64,000 nucleotides of DNA from Mycobacterium shinjukuense (GTDB taxonomy: Bacteria > Actinomycetota > Actinomycetes > Mycobacteriales > Mycobacteriaceae): positions 4,440,021-4,504,020 of the forward strand of contig NZ_AP022575.1 in assembly GCF_010730055.1 (NCBI RefSeq), read 5' to 3'. Positions 1-7,578 of the stretch are shown piece by piece. The position numbers and the translations under genes were made by a program. The notes under the pieces are model-generated. The model searched no databases. It was not told the origin of the DNA and saw only the letters and a program-made list of their open reading frames with translations. Within the stretch, counting starts at the first letter, position 1, and each line of letters opens with the position of its first letter.

Positions 1-1
1 A

Positions 2-103
2 GGTGTGCCCGCGACGGCGACGATCACGTCGTGGATTGGGGGTTATCCATCGCCACAGCGCCGGCGAGATCTTCCACAACAAGGTGAGGAGCCCGCGGAG
101 TGA
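2..103 (+). CDS. possible 3' end of an upstream gene (partial)
   Basis: The second forward frame is open from the window edge to a TGA at 101-103, ending with residues QQGEEPAE. Its stop overlaps the GTG start of the E1-alpha gene as GTGA, the same kind of junction seen between other genes of this operon. This is the only reason to treat it as coding. The first frame is also open, to 85-87, so the assignment is weak. In M. tuberculosis, from memory, the gene before Rv0843 is an MFS transporter, but 34 codons are not enough to test that. Confidence 0.25.
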   Translation, partial: GVPATATITSWIGGYPSPQRRRDLPQQGEEPAE

Positions 104-1107
104 CGTGTGTTAGTGCTGGGCCGGTTTCGGTGTTGCCCGACCGGCTGGAGCTGTATCGCCGCATGTGGGTGTTGCGGCTGCTCGATGTGGCGTTGGAAGA
201 GTTGCGTGTCGAGGGCTTGATCAAGGGGCCCATGCATGTCGGATTTGGTCAGGAGGCGGCCGGCATCGGGGCCACCGCGGCGTTGCGCAAGGGTGACGTC
301 ACCACGGCAACCCATCGCCCGCACGCCCAATATGTCGGTCTTGGGCTTCCCCTGGGCCCGACCATCGCGGAAATGATGGGCCGAGCCGACGGCCAATGCG
401 GTGGCCGCGGTGGCCACATGCTCATCACCGATCCGGAGCACGGGTTGCTTGCTCCGTCGGGCATTGTCGGCCATTCCCTGCTGCTCGCGGTGGGCCACGC
501 CTATTCCCAACTGCTGGCCGAAGACGGGCGGGTCACGCTGTGCGTCACCGGGGACGGCGCGGTGAACTCCGGCGCGTTCAACGAGGCCGCGAACATGGCC
601 GCGGTCTGGCAGCTGCCGGTGGTGATCTTCGTGGAGAACAACCAGTATGCCCTGAGCGTCCGGCTGGACCAGCACGTTCGGGAGACCCAGTTGTATCGAC
701 GGGCTGCCGGCTATGGGATGCCCGGGGTGCGAGTCGACGGCAACGATGTCGAGGCGGTGTATCACGGTGTGCGCGACGCGGTGCACCGTGCGCGCGCCGG
801 CGGCGGCCCGACCTTGGTGGAAGCCGTCACCTACCGCAACGCGCTGTTCTCGGGCTCCGATCGGGGCGGTTATCGCGATCCCGCGGAGGCCGAGCGGTGG
901 CGAGATCCGTTGGTAGTGACCCGGCAGCGCCTGATTGATGCCGGCACCCCCATCGCGCGGGTGCGTGAGGTGGAGCGGGCGGCGCGCCGGCTGGTCGAGG
1001 ACGCGGTGGCCTTCGCCAAGGCCAGTCCCTGGCCCGACCCGGCGGAACTGGTTGAGCAAGCGCGTAAATGGGACGGGAGAGCGGAGGCCGGCCGGTGGCT
1101 GCGATGA
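100..1107 (+). CDS. TPP-dependent dehydrogenase E1 component, alpha subunit (Rv0843-like)
   Basis: A 335-residue cytoplasmic E1-alpha subunit of the pyruvate/acetoin/branched-chain 2-oxoacid dehydrogenase family, which binds thiamine diphosphate and decarboxylates a 2-oxo acid. The TPP/Mg motif runs from GDG at residues 151-153 to the NN pair at 180-181. The E1-alpha phosphate-contact region (THRPHAQY, about 71-78) and the GGRGGHM segment (101-107) are also present. Length is normal for the family. The GTG start at 100 follows AGGTGAGGAG at 82-91. The beta subunit lies directly downstream. M. tuberculosis, as I recall, keeps only this subunit (Rv0843) beside narL. No E2 or E3 gene is visible in the window, so the acceptor of the acyl or aldehyde intermediate is unknown. 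Acetoin-type or carboligation chemistry is possible but inferred. Confidence 0.9.
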   Translation: MTCVSAGPVSVLPDRLELYRRMWVLRLLDVALEELRVEGLIKGPMHVGFGQEAAGIGATAALRKGDVTTATHRPHAQYVGLGLPLGPTIAEMMGRADGQCGGRGGHMLITDPEHGLLAPSGIVGHSLLLAVGHAYSQLLAEDGRVTLCVTGDGAVNSGAFNEAANMAAVWQLPVVIFVENNQYALSVRLDQHVRETQLYRRAAGYGMPGVRVDGNDVEAVYHGVRDAVHRARAGGGPTLVEAVTYRNALFSGSDRGGYRDPAEAERWRDPLVVTRQRLIDAGTPIARVREVERAARRLVEDAVAFAKASPWPDPAELVEQARKWDGRAEAGRWLR

Positions 1108-2120
1108 CGCCGATGACATATGCCGAGGCGGTCAACGATGCGCTGCGTCAGGAGATGCGGCGCGACGAGCGGGTGGTCGTGCTCGGCGAAGACGTGGCGG
1201 CCTACGGCGGGATCTTCGGTGCCACCAAGGGATTGCTCGACGAGTTCGGTCCCCGGCGGGTGGTCGACACCCCGATCTCGGAGAACGGGATTGTCGGTGC
1301 CGCCATCGGCATGGCGATGGCGGGGCTGCGCCCGGTCGTGGAGATCATGTACAGCGATTTCCTGTGCCTGGCCCTCGACAGCCTGGCCAACGCGGCGGGG
1401 GTGTATCCCTTTGTGTCGCACGGCAAAGTCGGTGTTCCGCTGGTGGTGAGAACCCAGGGCGGTCCGGGCGGCGGCGCGGGTCCGCAGCACTCGAAATCAC
1501 TTGAGCAGTGGACCGCGCACCTGCCGGGGCTCCACACCGTGATGCCAAGCGACGCCGCCGACGCGAAGGGGTTGCTGACCGCGGCGATCAGATCCGACGA
1601 TCCCGTTGTGCTGTTCGAGCACAAGGGTTTGTACGCCAGCGAAGACCTGGTTCCCGAAGGGGAGCATGTTACGCCGCTCGGCACGGCACGTGTGCTCCAT
1701 CACGGCAGCGACGTCACGATCATCGCCATGGCGGGAATGGTGCGCTACGCGCTCGACGCCGCGGCCAGCCTCTCGACGGCGGGCGTGCACGCCGAAGTGG
1801 TCGATGTGCGCTCACTGCGTCCGCTGGACACCGAGACGCTGGTCGCTTCGGCCCGCAAGACCGGACGCGTCGTGGTGGCCGCCGAGACCTGGCTGCGATA
1901 CGGGCCCACCGCCGAGATCGCCGCGGTGATCGCCGAGGAGGCGTTCGAGGACCTGCACGCGCCGGTGGCCCGGGTCGGCGCACTGGCCGTGCCGTATCCG
2001 GCCAGCCCTCATTTGGAATCCGCGGTGCTGCGCGGCGGTGACCACATCGTGCGGGCCGCCCAGCGGCTGATGGCGACGCGACGGGCACGCGCCCGCGTCC
2101 CCGCGCGGGAGCACACATGA
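1095..2120 (+). CDS. TPP-dependent dehydrogenase E1 component, beta subunit
   Basis: The beta subunit that pairs with the E1-alpha gene just upstream to form the alpha2-beta2 active enzyme. The N-terminus TYAEAVNDALRQEM, the VLGEDVAAYGG segment and GATKGL are typical of E1-beta. A C-terminal transketolase-C domain with VVDVRSLRPLD follows. Start choice: GTG 1095 has GGAGG at 1083-1087 with 7-nt spacing. ATG 1104, which overlaps the E1-alpha stop as ATGA, is a close alternative giving 338 residues, and ATG 1068 is less likely. The gene ends in an ATGA overlap with the SDR, so the operon is translationally coupled. Substrate specificity cannot be read from sequence. The absence of lipoyl E2 and E3 genes nearby is the main oddity. 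Confidence 0.9.
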   Translation: MAAMTPMTYAEAVNDALRQEMRRDERVVVLGEDVAAYGGIFGATKGLLDEFGPRRVVDTPISENGIVGAAIGMAMAGLRPVVEIMYSDFLCLALDSLANAAGVYPFVSHGKVGVPLVVRTQGGPGGGAGPQHSKSLEQWTAHLPGLHTVMPSDAADAKGLLTAAIRSDDPVVLFEHKGLYASEDLVPEGEHVTPLGTARVLHHGSDVTIIAMAGMVRYALDAAASLSTAGVHAEVVDVRSLRPLDTETLVASARKTGRVVVAAETWLRYGPTAEIAAVIAEEAFEDLHAPVARVGALAVPYPASPHLESAVLRGGDHIVRAAQRLMATRRARARVPAREHT

Positions 2121-2881
2121 GCACATCCCTTGCCGGCAAGGTCGTCCTGGTCACCGGTGGCGGCAGCGGGATAGGCCGGTCCACCGCCTGCCGGTTCGCG
2201 CGTGCCGGCGCCACCGTGGTCGTCTCGGGCCGCACGCTCGAACCCCTGCGGGAAACCGTGTCACTGGTCACGGCCGAAGGCGGAACGGCCGAAGCGCTGC
2301 GGGCCAACACCGTCGACGAGGACGACGTGACCCAGCTGATCGACACCATCGTGAAACGCCATGGCGCATTGCACATCGCGTGCAACAACGCCGGGGTGCC
2401 CGGCGCCGGACGGGCCACCGACGGCTACTCGCTCGATCAGTGGAAGCACATCGTTGACACCAACCTGCAAGGCGTATGGCTGTCGATGAAGCACGAGATC
2501 GCGCACATGCGAACCAATTCCGGCGGAGCCATCGTCAACGTTGCGTCGATTGCCGGTGTCGTCGGCTACTACCACGCCGCACCCTATGCCGCCAGCAAGC
2601 ACGGCGTGGTCGGCCTTACTCGCGCGGCCGCCATCGATCACGCGACCGAGGGGATCCGGGTCAACGCGGTATGCCCGGGGCCCGTCCTGACTCCGATGCT
2701 GGCCCAGGCCAAGGCGGAGCGGGGACCGCAGGCCGACGAGTTCTACCTGTCCCACATCCCGCTGGGACGGCTGGGAACACCCGAGGATGTGGCCAATGCG
2801 GTGGTCTGGCTGGCCTCCGATGAAGCCGCATACATCACCGGCCAGGCATTGGCGGTCGACGGCGGATGGACCGCCCAGTGA
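2117..2881 (+). CDS. short-chain dehydrogenase/reductase (classical SDR)
   Basis: A 254-residue NAD(P)-dependent oxidoreductase with a Rossmann fold. The cofactor motif TGGGSGIG is at residues 13-20, NNAG at 90-93, and the catalytic Ser144, Tyr157 and Lys161 are in place (YAASK). The C-terminal GWTAQ ending and the ITGQALAVDGG segment are typical of FabG-like SDRs. The start overlaps the E1-beta stop by 4 bp, and the end overlaps the next gene, giving a coupled operon. In context it could reduce or oxidise the product of the E1 pair (for example an acyloin) before ligation by the ATP-grasp enzymes. That order is inference. Confidence 0.92.
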   Translation: MSTSLAGKVVLVTGGGSGIGRSTACRFARAGATVVVSGRTLEPLRETVSLVTAEGGTAEALRANTVDEDDVTQLIDTIVKRHGALHIACNNAGVPGAGRATDGYSLDQWKHIVDTNLQGVWLSMKHEIAHMRTNSGGAIVNVASIAGVVGYYHAAPYAASKHGVVGLTRAAAIDHATEGIRVNAVCPGPVLTPMLAQAKAERGPQADEFYLSHIPLGRLGTPEDVANAVVWLASDEAAYITGQALAVDGGWTAQ

Positions 2882-4161
2882 GCATCCACGAAAGCCGCCG
2901 CCAACACCTGGTTTTGGTGGACACCTACGGGCCGTCGGCGTCTCGGCTGGCGCCAGCGTTTCAGGCCGCCGGCTACCTGCCCATCAGGGTGCAAAGCACA
3001 CCCGAGACGCCCCGGCTGTACCGCAACTGCCCCGATCCGTTCCGCTATACCTTCGAGTTCATCCACCGCGGCTCGGTGGCGGAGACGGTGAACGCTATCC
3101 TGCCGTTTCACCCGGTCGCGGTCATCGCGGGCTGCGACCATGGTGTCGAGCTGGCCGATGCGCTCAGCGAAGCCCTGCACCCGTTGACCGGCGCGCCCAC
3201 CAACGGCACCGCGCTGAGCGCGGCGCGGCGCGACAAGTACCTCATGATCGAGCGGATCAAGGAATGCGGACTGCGCGGGGCTCGACAAATCACGGTGCAC
3301 AGCGAAGACCAACTGTGGGAATGGCACACCCGCCTGGGTGGCATGGCCATCCTCAAACCGCTGCGCAGCGCCGCCAATGACGGGGTCAGCTGGTGTCGCA
3401 CGCCCGAGGATTCCATCCGGGCTTTTCGCCGACTCAACGGCAGGACGAATGTCGTCAACCTGCCCAACGACGGTGTGGTGGCCCAGGAGTACCTGATCGG
3501 CGCGGAATACCTGGTCAACACGGTGAGTCGGGAAGGCCTGCATCACGTCTGCGACATCTGGAAAACACACCGCATCAGCGCCAACGGGGTGGCCGACCTG
3601 GTGGTGGCGTGCCACCTGTTGCCGTTCCGTGGGGAGGTCCAGGATCGGCTGGTGCCCTACGCCCTTGATGTGCTCGATGCCCTCGACATCCGTTACGGGG
3701 CAGCGCATATCGAGATCAAGATGACTCCCGACGGGCCCTGCCTGGTCGAAGTCGGTGCTCGGGTCGCAGGCCAGGACCTGCCCGGCTACACCGCCATGGC
3801 GACCGGGGAATCCCAGATTGAGTGGTTGGTGGACGCCTACACCGACCCCGACCGGTTCAGGCAACGCCATGGCCGGCCCTATGAGCTTGTCCGCAGTGTC
3901 GCCTGGGCGCTGATGGTCGCGCCGCGCAGCGGCGTGCTGGCCTGCTACCGCGGGTTGGATGCCATCAAAGCATTGGAAAGTTTTTATGAGATGCGGCTTT
4001 TGGTGCAACCCGGGCAACGGCTGCACCGCACGATCGACGACAGCACCTATCCGGTGTCGCTGACGCTGATGCACGAGGTCGACGAAATACTCCTTCGCGA
4101 CCTTGCGACGCTGCGCTATCTCGACGGCGAAGGCTTCTATGAGCTCACCGATGGCCCCTAG
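2878..4161 (+). CDS. ATP-grasp ligase (first of two)
   Basis: An ATP-grasp superfamily protein of about 427 residues, the type that joins a carboxylate to an amine or thiol through an acyl-phosphate. The nucleotide/Mg segment near the middle reads AAHIEIKMTPDG followed by CLVEVGARVAGQDL, the pattern seen in L-amino-acid ligases and carbamoyl-phosphate-synthase-like proteins. RDKYLMIERIKECG precedes the ATP-binding lobe. GTG 2878 overlaps the SDR stop as GTGA and fits the coupling used through the operon; ATG 2866 is the alternative. The C-terminal ~120 residues have no motif I can name. A second, divergent ATP-grasp gene follows 27 bp later, suggesting two successive ligations or a heteromeric enzyme. 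Confidence 0.82.
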   Translation: MSIHESRRQHLVLVDTYGPSASRLAPAFQAAGYLPIRVQSTPETPRLYRNCPDPFRYTFEFIHRGSVAETVNAILPFHPVAVIAGCDHGVELADALSEALHPLTGAPTNGTALSAARRDKYLMIERIKECGLRGARQITVHSEDQLWEWHTRLGGMAILKPLRSAANDGVSWCRTPEDSIRAFRRLNGRTNVVNLPNDGVVAQEYLIGAEYLVNTVSREGLHHVCDIWKTHRISANGVADLVVACHLLPFRGEVQDRLVPYALDVLDALDIRYGAAHIEIKMTPDGPCLVEVGARVAGQDLPGYTAMATGESQIEWLVDAYTDPDRFRQRHGRPYELVRSVAWALMVAPRSGVLACYRGLDAIKALESFYEMRLLVQPGQRLHRTIDDSTYPVSLTLMHEVDEILLRDLATLRYLDGEGFYELTDGP

Positions 4162-4188
4162 TCCGTTCGTCCTGGAAGGTTCAACGTC

Positions 4189-5505
4189 GTGATCGTCGTG
4201 CTGTCCGCATGCCGTCCTCGGTTGGAAGATCACCTCACCAAACGGGGTGAGGAGATCATCGCGATAATTCCCGAAAGCATCCGTGAAGCACGGGAATCCG
4301 CTCATCCCGGGTATCCGATCCGGACCGTCGAGCACTTCGATGACTACACGACGCTCGCCGGCCTCGCGGTTGAACTCGAAGCGCTCGGCGTGACCGCGGT
4401 CGCCACCATCGACGAACCCTGCGTTCGGGCCGCCGCCTTCCTGCGAGGCTTACTGGACGTTCCCGGGCAGGACCACAACAGCGCGGTCGCGTGCACTGAC
4501 AAGTGGATGATGAAGCGGCGCTTGAGCGCGGCGGGCATCCCGGTGGCCGAGCACCGACTGGTGCGAAATGCGTGGCAAATCCGCGCATTCCTCGACGAAA
4601 CGGCCGCCGACATCGTCGTCAAGCCGCGCTACGGATTCGCCACCATCAACACCCATCGAGTCAGCCGGGACAACGTCGAGCAACTGGCATCGGCGGGCGC
4701 GTTCGATCCGCCGGCAGGACTTCCGGAATGGATCCACGCGACGTCTCTGGTGGCCGACATCGGACGGGTCGGCTGTCTGGCCGAGCGCTTCGTCGACGTT
4801 GTCGGCGAGTACCACTGCGAGCTGCTGCGCCACGAAGATGCGGAGGTGCACTGCCTGGCGGCCCGCTATTTCACGCCCGTGCTGTCCAACCACGCCTACG
4901 GGTCGGTGTTCTTGGACCCCGATTCCGATGAGGCGATCCGGGTATGCGAGCTGACCCGCGCGGCCGCGTCGGCGTTGGGCCTCACCCACGGATTCGGGCA
5001 CTGCGAGATCTTGCGCGACCGAGACGGTAGATGGCTGTTGGGGGAGTTCGCCGCTCGGCCCGGCGGTCTGTTGATACCCCGCACCCTGCAACTCACCTAC
5101 GGCGTCGACAACCTGGACCTGTTGGCCGACCAGCTCGTCGGGCGCCGACCCCGCACCGTCGCCGCGCCGCGGGGCGCGTTTGCGTGGGCGACCATCCCGG
5201 TCACCGGTTCGGGCATTATCACCGGCATGCCCGACGAAAAGGATGTGCTCAATCTGCCGGGGGTGATCGAGGCGCAGATCGTGCTGCGAAACGGGGACTC
5301 GACCGGCGATCTGCACGCCGCGCTGACGCACGCCGCCTATGTCGTGTGCCGCGGAGAGGATCCCGAGCAGGCCGAGACGTTGGCCCGACAGGTTCAGCAC
5401 CGATGCCGCATCGACGTGGAGCAACAACCGCTAGTCGAGCAGGCCTTGTCGCATCGCCTCGGCGACCGCGGCGGCGCGATCGCTGACGCCGAGCTTCTCG
5501 TATAG
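4189..5505 (+). CDS. ATP-grasp ligase (second of two)
   Basis: A second ATP-grasp enzyme of 438 residues with an N-terminal pre-ATP-grasp domain, the ATP-binding lobe around CTDKWMMKRRLSAAGIPV, and the metal-binding segment CEILRDRDGRWLLGEFAARPGG. Family members catalyse ATP-driven carboxylate ligation. The GTG start at 4189 has GGAAGG at 4174-4179 upstream. It is probably the last gene of the E1/SDR/ATP-grasp operon. Its 3' end overlaps the convergent narL gene by 75 bp (5431-5505), so the two genes' transcripts are complementary there. Sequence similarity to the preceding ATP-grasp gene is low by eye, so these are not a recent duplication. Substrate unknown. Confidence 0.8.
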   Translation: MIVVLSACRPRLEDHLTKRGEEIIAIIPESIREARESAHPGYPIRTVEHFDDYTTLAGLAVELEALGVTAVATIDEPCVRAAAFLRGLLDVPGQDHNSAVACTDKWMMKRRLSAAGIPVAEHRLVRNAWQIRAFLDETAADIVVKPRYGFATINTHRVSRDNVEQLASAGAFDPPAGLPEWIHATSLVADIGRVGCLAERFVDVVGEYHCELLRHEDAEVHCLAARYFTPVLSNHAYGSVFLDPDSDEAIRVCELTRAAASALGLTHGFGHCEILRDRDGRWLLGEFAARPGGLLIPRTLQLTYGVDNLDLLADQLVGRRPRTVAAPRGAFAWATIPVTGSGIITGMPDEKDVLNLPGVIEAQIVLRNGDSTGDLHAALTHAAYVVCRGEDPEQAETLARQVQHRCRIDVEQQPLVEQALSHRLGDRGGAIADAELLV

Positions 5506-6081
5506 CCGTTGCACATGGGTCTTGACCGTCGAGGGCGCCACATACAACTCGGCCGCGATCGCGGGGATGCTTTGCCCGCGGGCAATGCGATTGAGGACCT
5601 CGCGTTCGCGTGTGCTCAGCGTCGGCGCCGTAGGCGCCGCGCGCTGCCGGATCTCCCCGGCGAGGCCCCCGACCAGCGAAGGCGCCACCACGTCGCGGCC
5701 TTTGGCGCAATCGAGCACCGCCTTGACGATCTCGGTGCGCGTCGAATCTTTCAGCAGGAATCCGGCGGCACCTTGTTGCAGCGCCTGGTAGACGATCGCC
5801 GATTCGTCGTGCGCCGAGATCAGCAGCACCCGCGTCGGCAACTCGTTGCTTCGCACCGCCGCCGCGACCTGTGCCCCGTCCATCCCGGGCATGCGGTAGT
5901 CCAGCAACGCGACGTCGGGCACGTGCGCCTTGATCAACTCCAGCGCGGTCGCGCCGTCGTCGGCCTCGCCGACAACGCTCACCACGCCGCTCAACGACAG
6001 CGCACGCACAACGCCTTCGCGAAACAGCGGGTGATCATCGCCGACCACCACACGGACTTTTTCGGGCTTGGGATTGCTCAT
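5431..6081 (-). CDS. narL: NarL/FixJ-family response regulator (Rv0844c-like)
   Basis: A 216-residue two-component response regulator, the same length as I recall for M. tuberculosis NarL. The receiver domain occupies about residues 8-125 with the acidic pair near 15-16, phospho-acceptor Asp61 in LLDYRMPG, and Lys in FLLKDS. A LuxR-type helix-turn-helix is at about 154-214 (LSTREREVL, then STVKTHVQRLYEKLG). It is transcribed divergently from the histidine kinase gene beginning near 6329, a usual cognate arrangement. The real target set is not visible from sequence; the NarL name does not prove nitrate regulation. The 3' end overlaps the upstream operon's last gene. Confidence 0.93.
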   Translation of the reverse strand: MSNPKPEKVRVVVGDDHPLFREGVVRALSLSGVVSVVGEADDGATALELIKAHVPDVALLDYRMPGMDGAQVAAAVRSNELPTRVLLISAHDESAIVYQALQQGAAGFLLKDSTRTEIVKAVLDCAKGRDVVAPSLVGGLAGEIRQRAAPTAPTLSTREREVLNRIARGQSIPAIAAELYVAPSTVKTHVQRLYEKLGVSDRAAAVAEAMRQGLLD

Positions 6082-6328
6082 TTAGGGCCGACCATGGCGA
6101 CGAGTTTAGCCGGTTGTGGCAAAGACCCGTTAACACTTGAGGGACGACACGATGGGTATGTTGACAGTTTGCTCTGAGGGACTGCCGTGCTCGCGGACGG
6201 GACGGCTTGGAAGCTTGTTGGCACTTCTCGGTGCGCCGGACAGAAGCCGGAAGGTGGATCGGTCGGGCGCGCACCCGCAATGCAGGCAAACCCGGCATCG
6301 CGACGGGCGCCGTGAGTACGGTGATCCT

Positions 6329-7549
6329 GTGGTGGTGACCAGCGACGTAGAACTGGATCGGGTGCGCCGGCTGCACCAGATGCGCTCCTACCGGATCGGC
6401 TCGGTGTTGCGAATTGGCGTGGTGGTGTTCATGGTCGCCGCCATGCTGGTCGGAACCCGCCGGTCCGAATGGCCCCAGCAAATTGTGCTGATTGTGATCT
6501 ACGCGTTCACCGCACTGTGTGCCCTTCTGTTGGCGTTTTCGTCATTTCGGCGATGGGTGGGGCTGGGCCCATTGGACGGGATGCGCCGATTCGAGCCGTT
6601 CGCTTTCACGGCCATCGACGTGGTCGCCTTGACCGGCTTTCAGCTGCTGTCCACCGATGGGATCTATCCGCTGCTGATCATGACGTTGCTGCCGGTGCTG
6701 GTGGGTCTGGACATCTCGTCGCGACGGGCGGCGGTGGTGCTGGCCTTTACGCTCGTCGGATTCGCCGTCGCGGTGATCCAAGACCCGGTGATGGTGCGCG
6801 CGATCGGATGGCCGGAAGCGATTTTCCGGTTCGTGCTCTACACGTTTCTGAGCGCCACGGCGCTGGTGGTGGTCCGCATCGAGGAACGCCATACCCACTC
6901 GGTCGCCGGTCTGAGCGCCTTGCGGGAGGAGTTGCTTGCCCAGACGATGACGGCTTCGGAGGTCCTGCAGCGCCGGATTTCGGAATCCATTCACGATGGA
7001 CCGTTGCAAGATGTGTTGGCCGCGCGTCAAGAACTGGTCGAGTTGGATACCGCCAACCCCGGCGATGAGCGGGTCGAACGTGCACTGGCCGCGCTGCACA
7101 GCGCGTCGGAACGATTGCGGCAGGCCACTTTCGAGCTGCACCCCGCCGTGCTGGAGCAGGTCGGGTTGGGCGCAGCGGTGGAGCAACTGGCCGCTTTCAC
7201 CGCGAAGCGTTCGGGCATCAAGATCACCACCGACATCGACTACCCGGTCCGTAGCGACATCGACCCCATCGCGTTCGGTGTGGCTCGTGAGCTGCTGTCC
7301 AACGTGGTGCAGCATTCCCAGGCCCACAACGCCTCGGTCACCCTCGGGATCACCGATGCGAGGTGCGTCCTGAGCGTGGCGGACGACGGTGTGGGCATCC
7401 GTGGGGACACCATGGCTCGCCGCTTGGGTGAGGGACACATCGGCCTGGCGTCGCATCGGGCCCGTGTCGATGCCGCCGGTGGAACGTTCGTGTTCCTCGA
7501 CTCACCGGCGGGCACCCATGTCTGCGTGGAGCTTCCGCTTCAGCGTTGA
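6329..7549 (+). CDS. membrane histidine kinase, HisKA_3/NarX type (Rv0845-like)
   Basis: Sensor kinase, probably the partner of the adjacent NarL-type regulator. After a short cytoplasmic start come about five hydrophobic segments (from GSVLRIGVVVFMV to VLYTFLSATALVVV). The dimerisation/phospho-acceptor helix ESIHDGPLQDVL follows with its His. The HATPase domain has ARELLSNVVQHSQ (N box) and SVADDGVGIRGD (G1). The frame is open from 6137, but the first 64 codons look non-coding. GTG 6329 gives 406 residues; GTG 6332 and 6335 are equally possible, and ATG 6152 has GAGGGAC upstream. The sensed signal is unknown. Confidence 0.85.
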   Translation: MVVTSDVELDRVRRLHQMRSYRIGSVLRIGVVVFMVAAMLVGTRRSEWPQQIVLIVIYAFTALCALLLAFSSFRRWVGLGPLDGMRRFEPFAFTAIDVVALTGFQLLSTDGIYPLLIMTLLPVLVGLDISSRRAAVVLAFTLVGFAVAVIQDPVMVRAIGWPEAIFRFVLYTFLSATALVVVRIEERHTHSVAGLSALREELLAQTMTASEVLQRRISESIHDGPLQDVLAARQELVELDTANPGDERVERALAALHSASERLRQATFELHPAVLEQVGLGAAVEQLAAFTAKRSGIKITTDIDYPVRSDIDPIAFGVARELLSNVVQHSQAHNASVTLGITDARCVLSVADDGVGIRGDTMARRLGEGHIGLASHRARVDAAGGTFVFLDSPAGTHVCVELPLQR

Positions 7550-7578
7550 CCCGACGCCGCCCGCTGGGAAGCCGGCCG

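Noticed and set aside
100..2120. Assignment of the E1 pair as a complete pyruvate dehydrogenase complex
   Set aside because: No lipoyl E2 or dihydrolipoyl dehydrogenase gene is seen, and the neighbours are ligases and an SDR.
2743..4335. 530-codon minus-strand frame opposite the first ATP-grasp gene
   Set aside because: It has His/Gln/Arg-rich composition without any domain, while the plus strand has a full ATP-grasp protein with coupled start.
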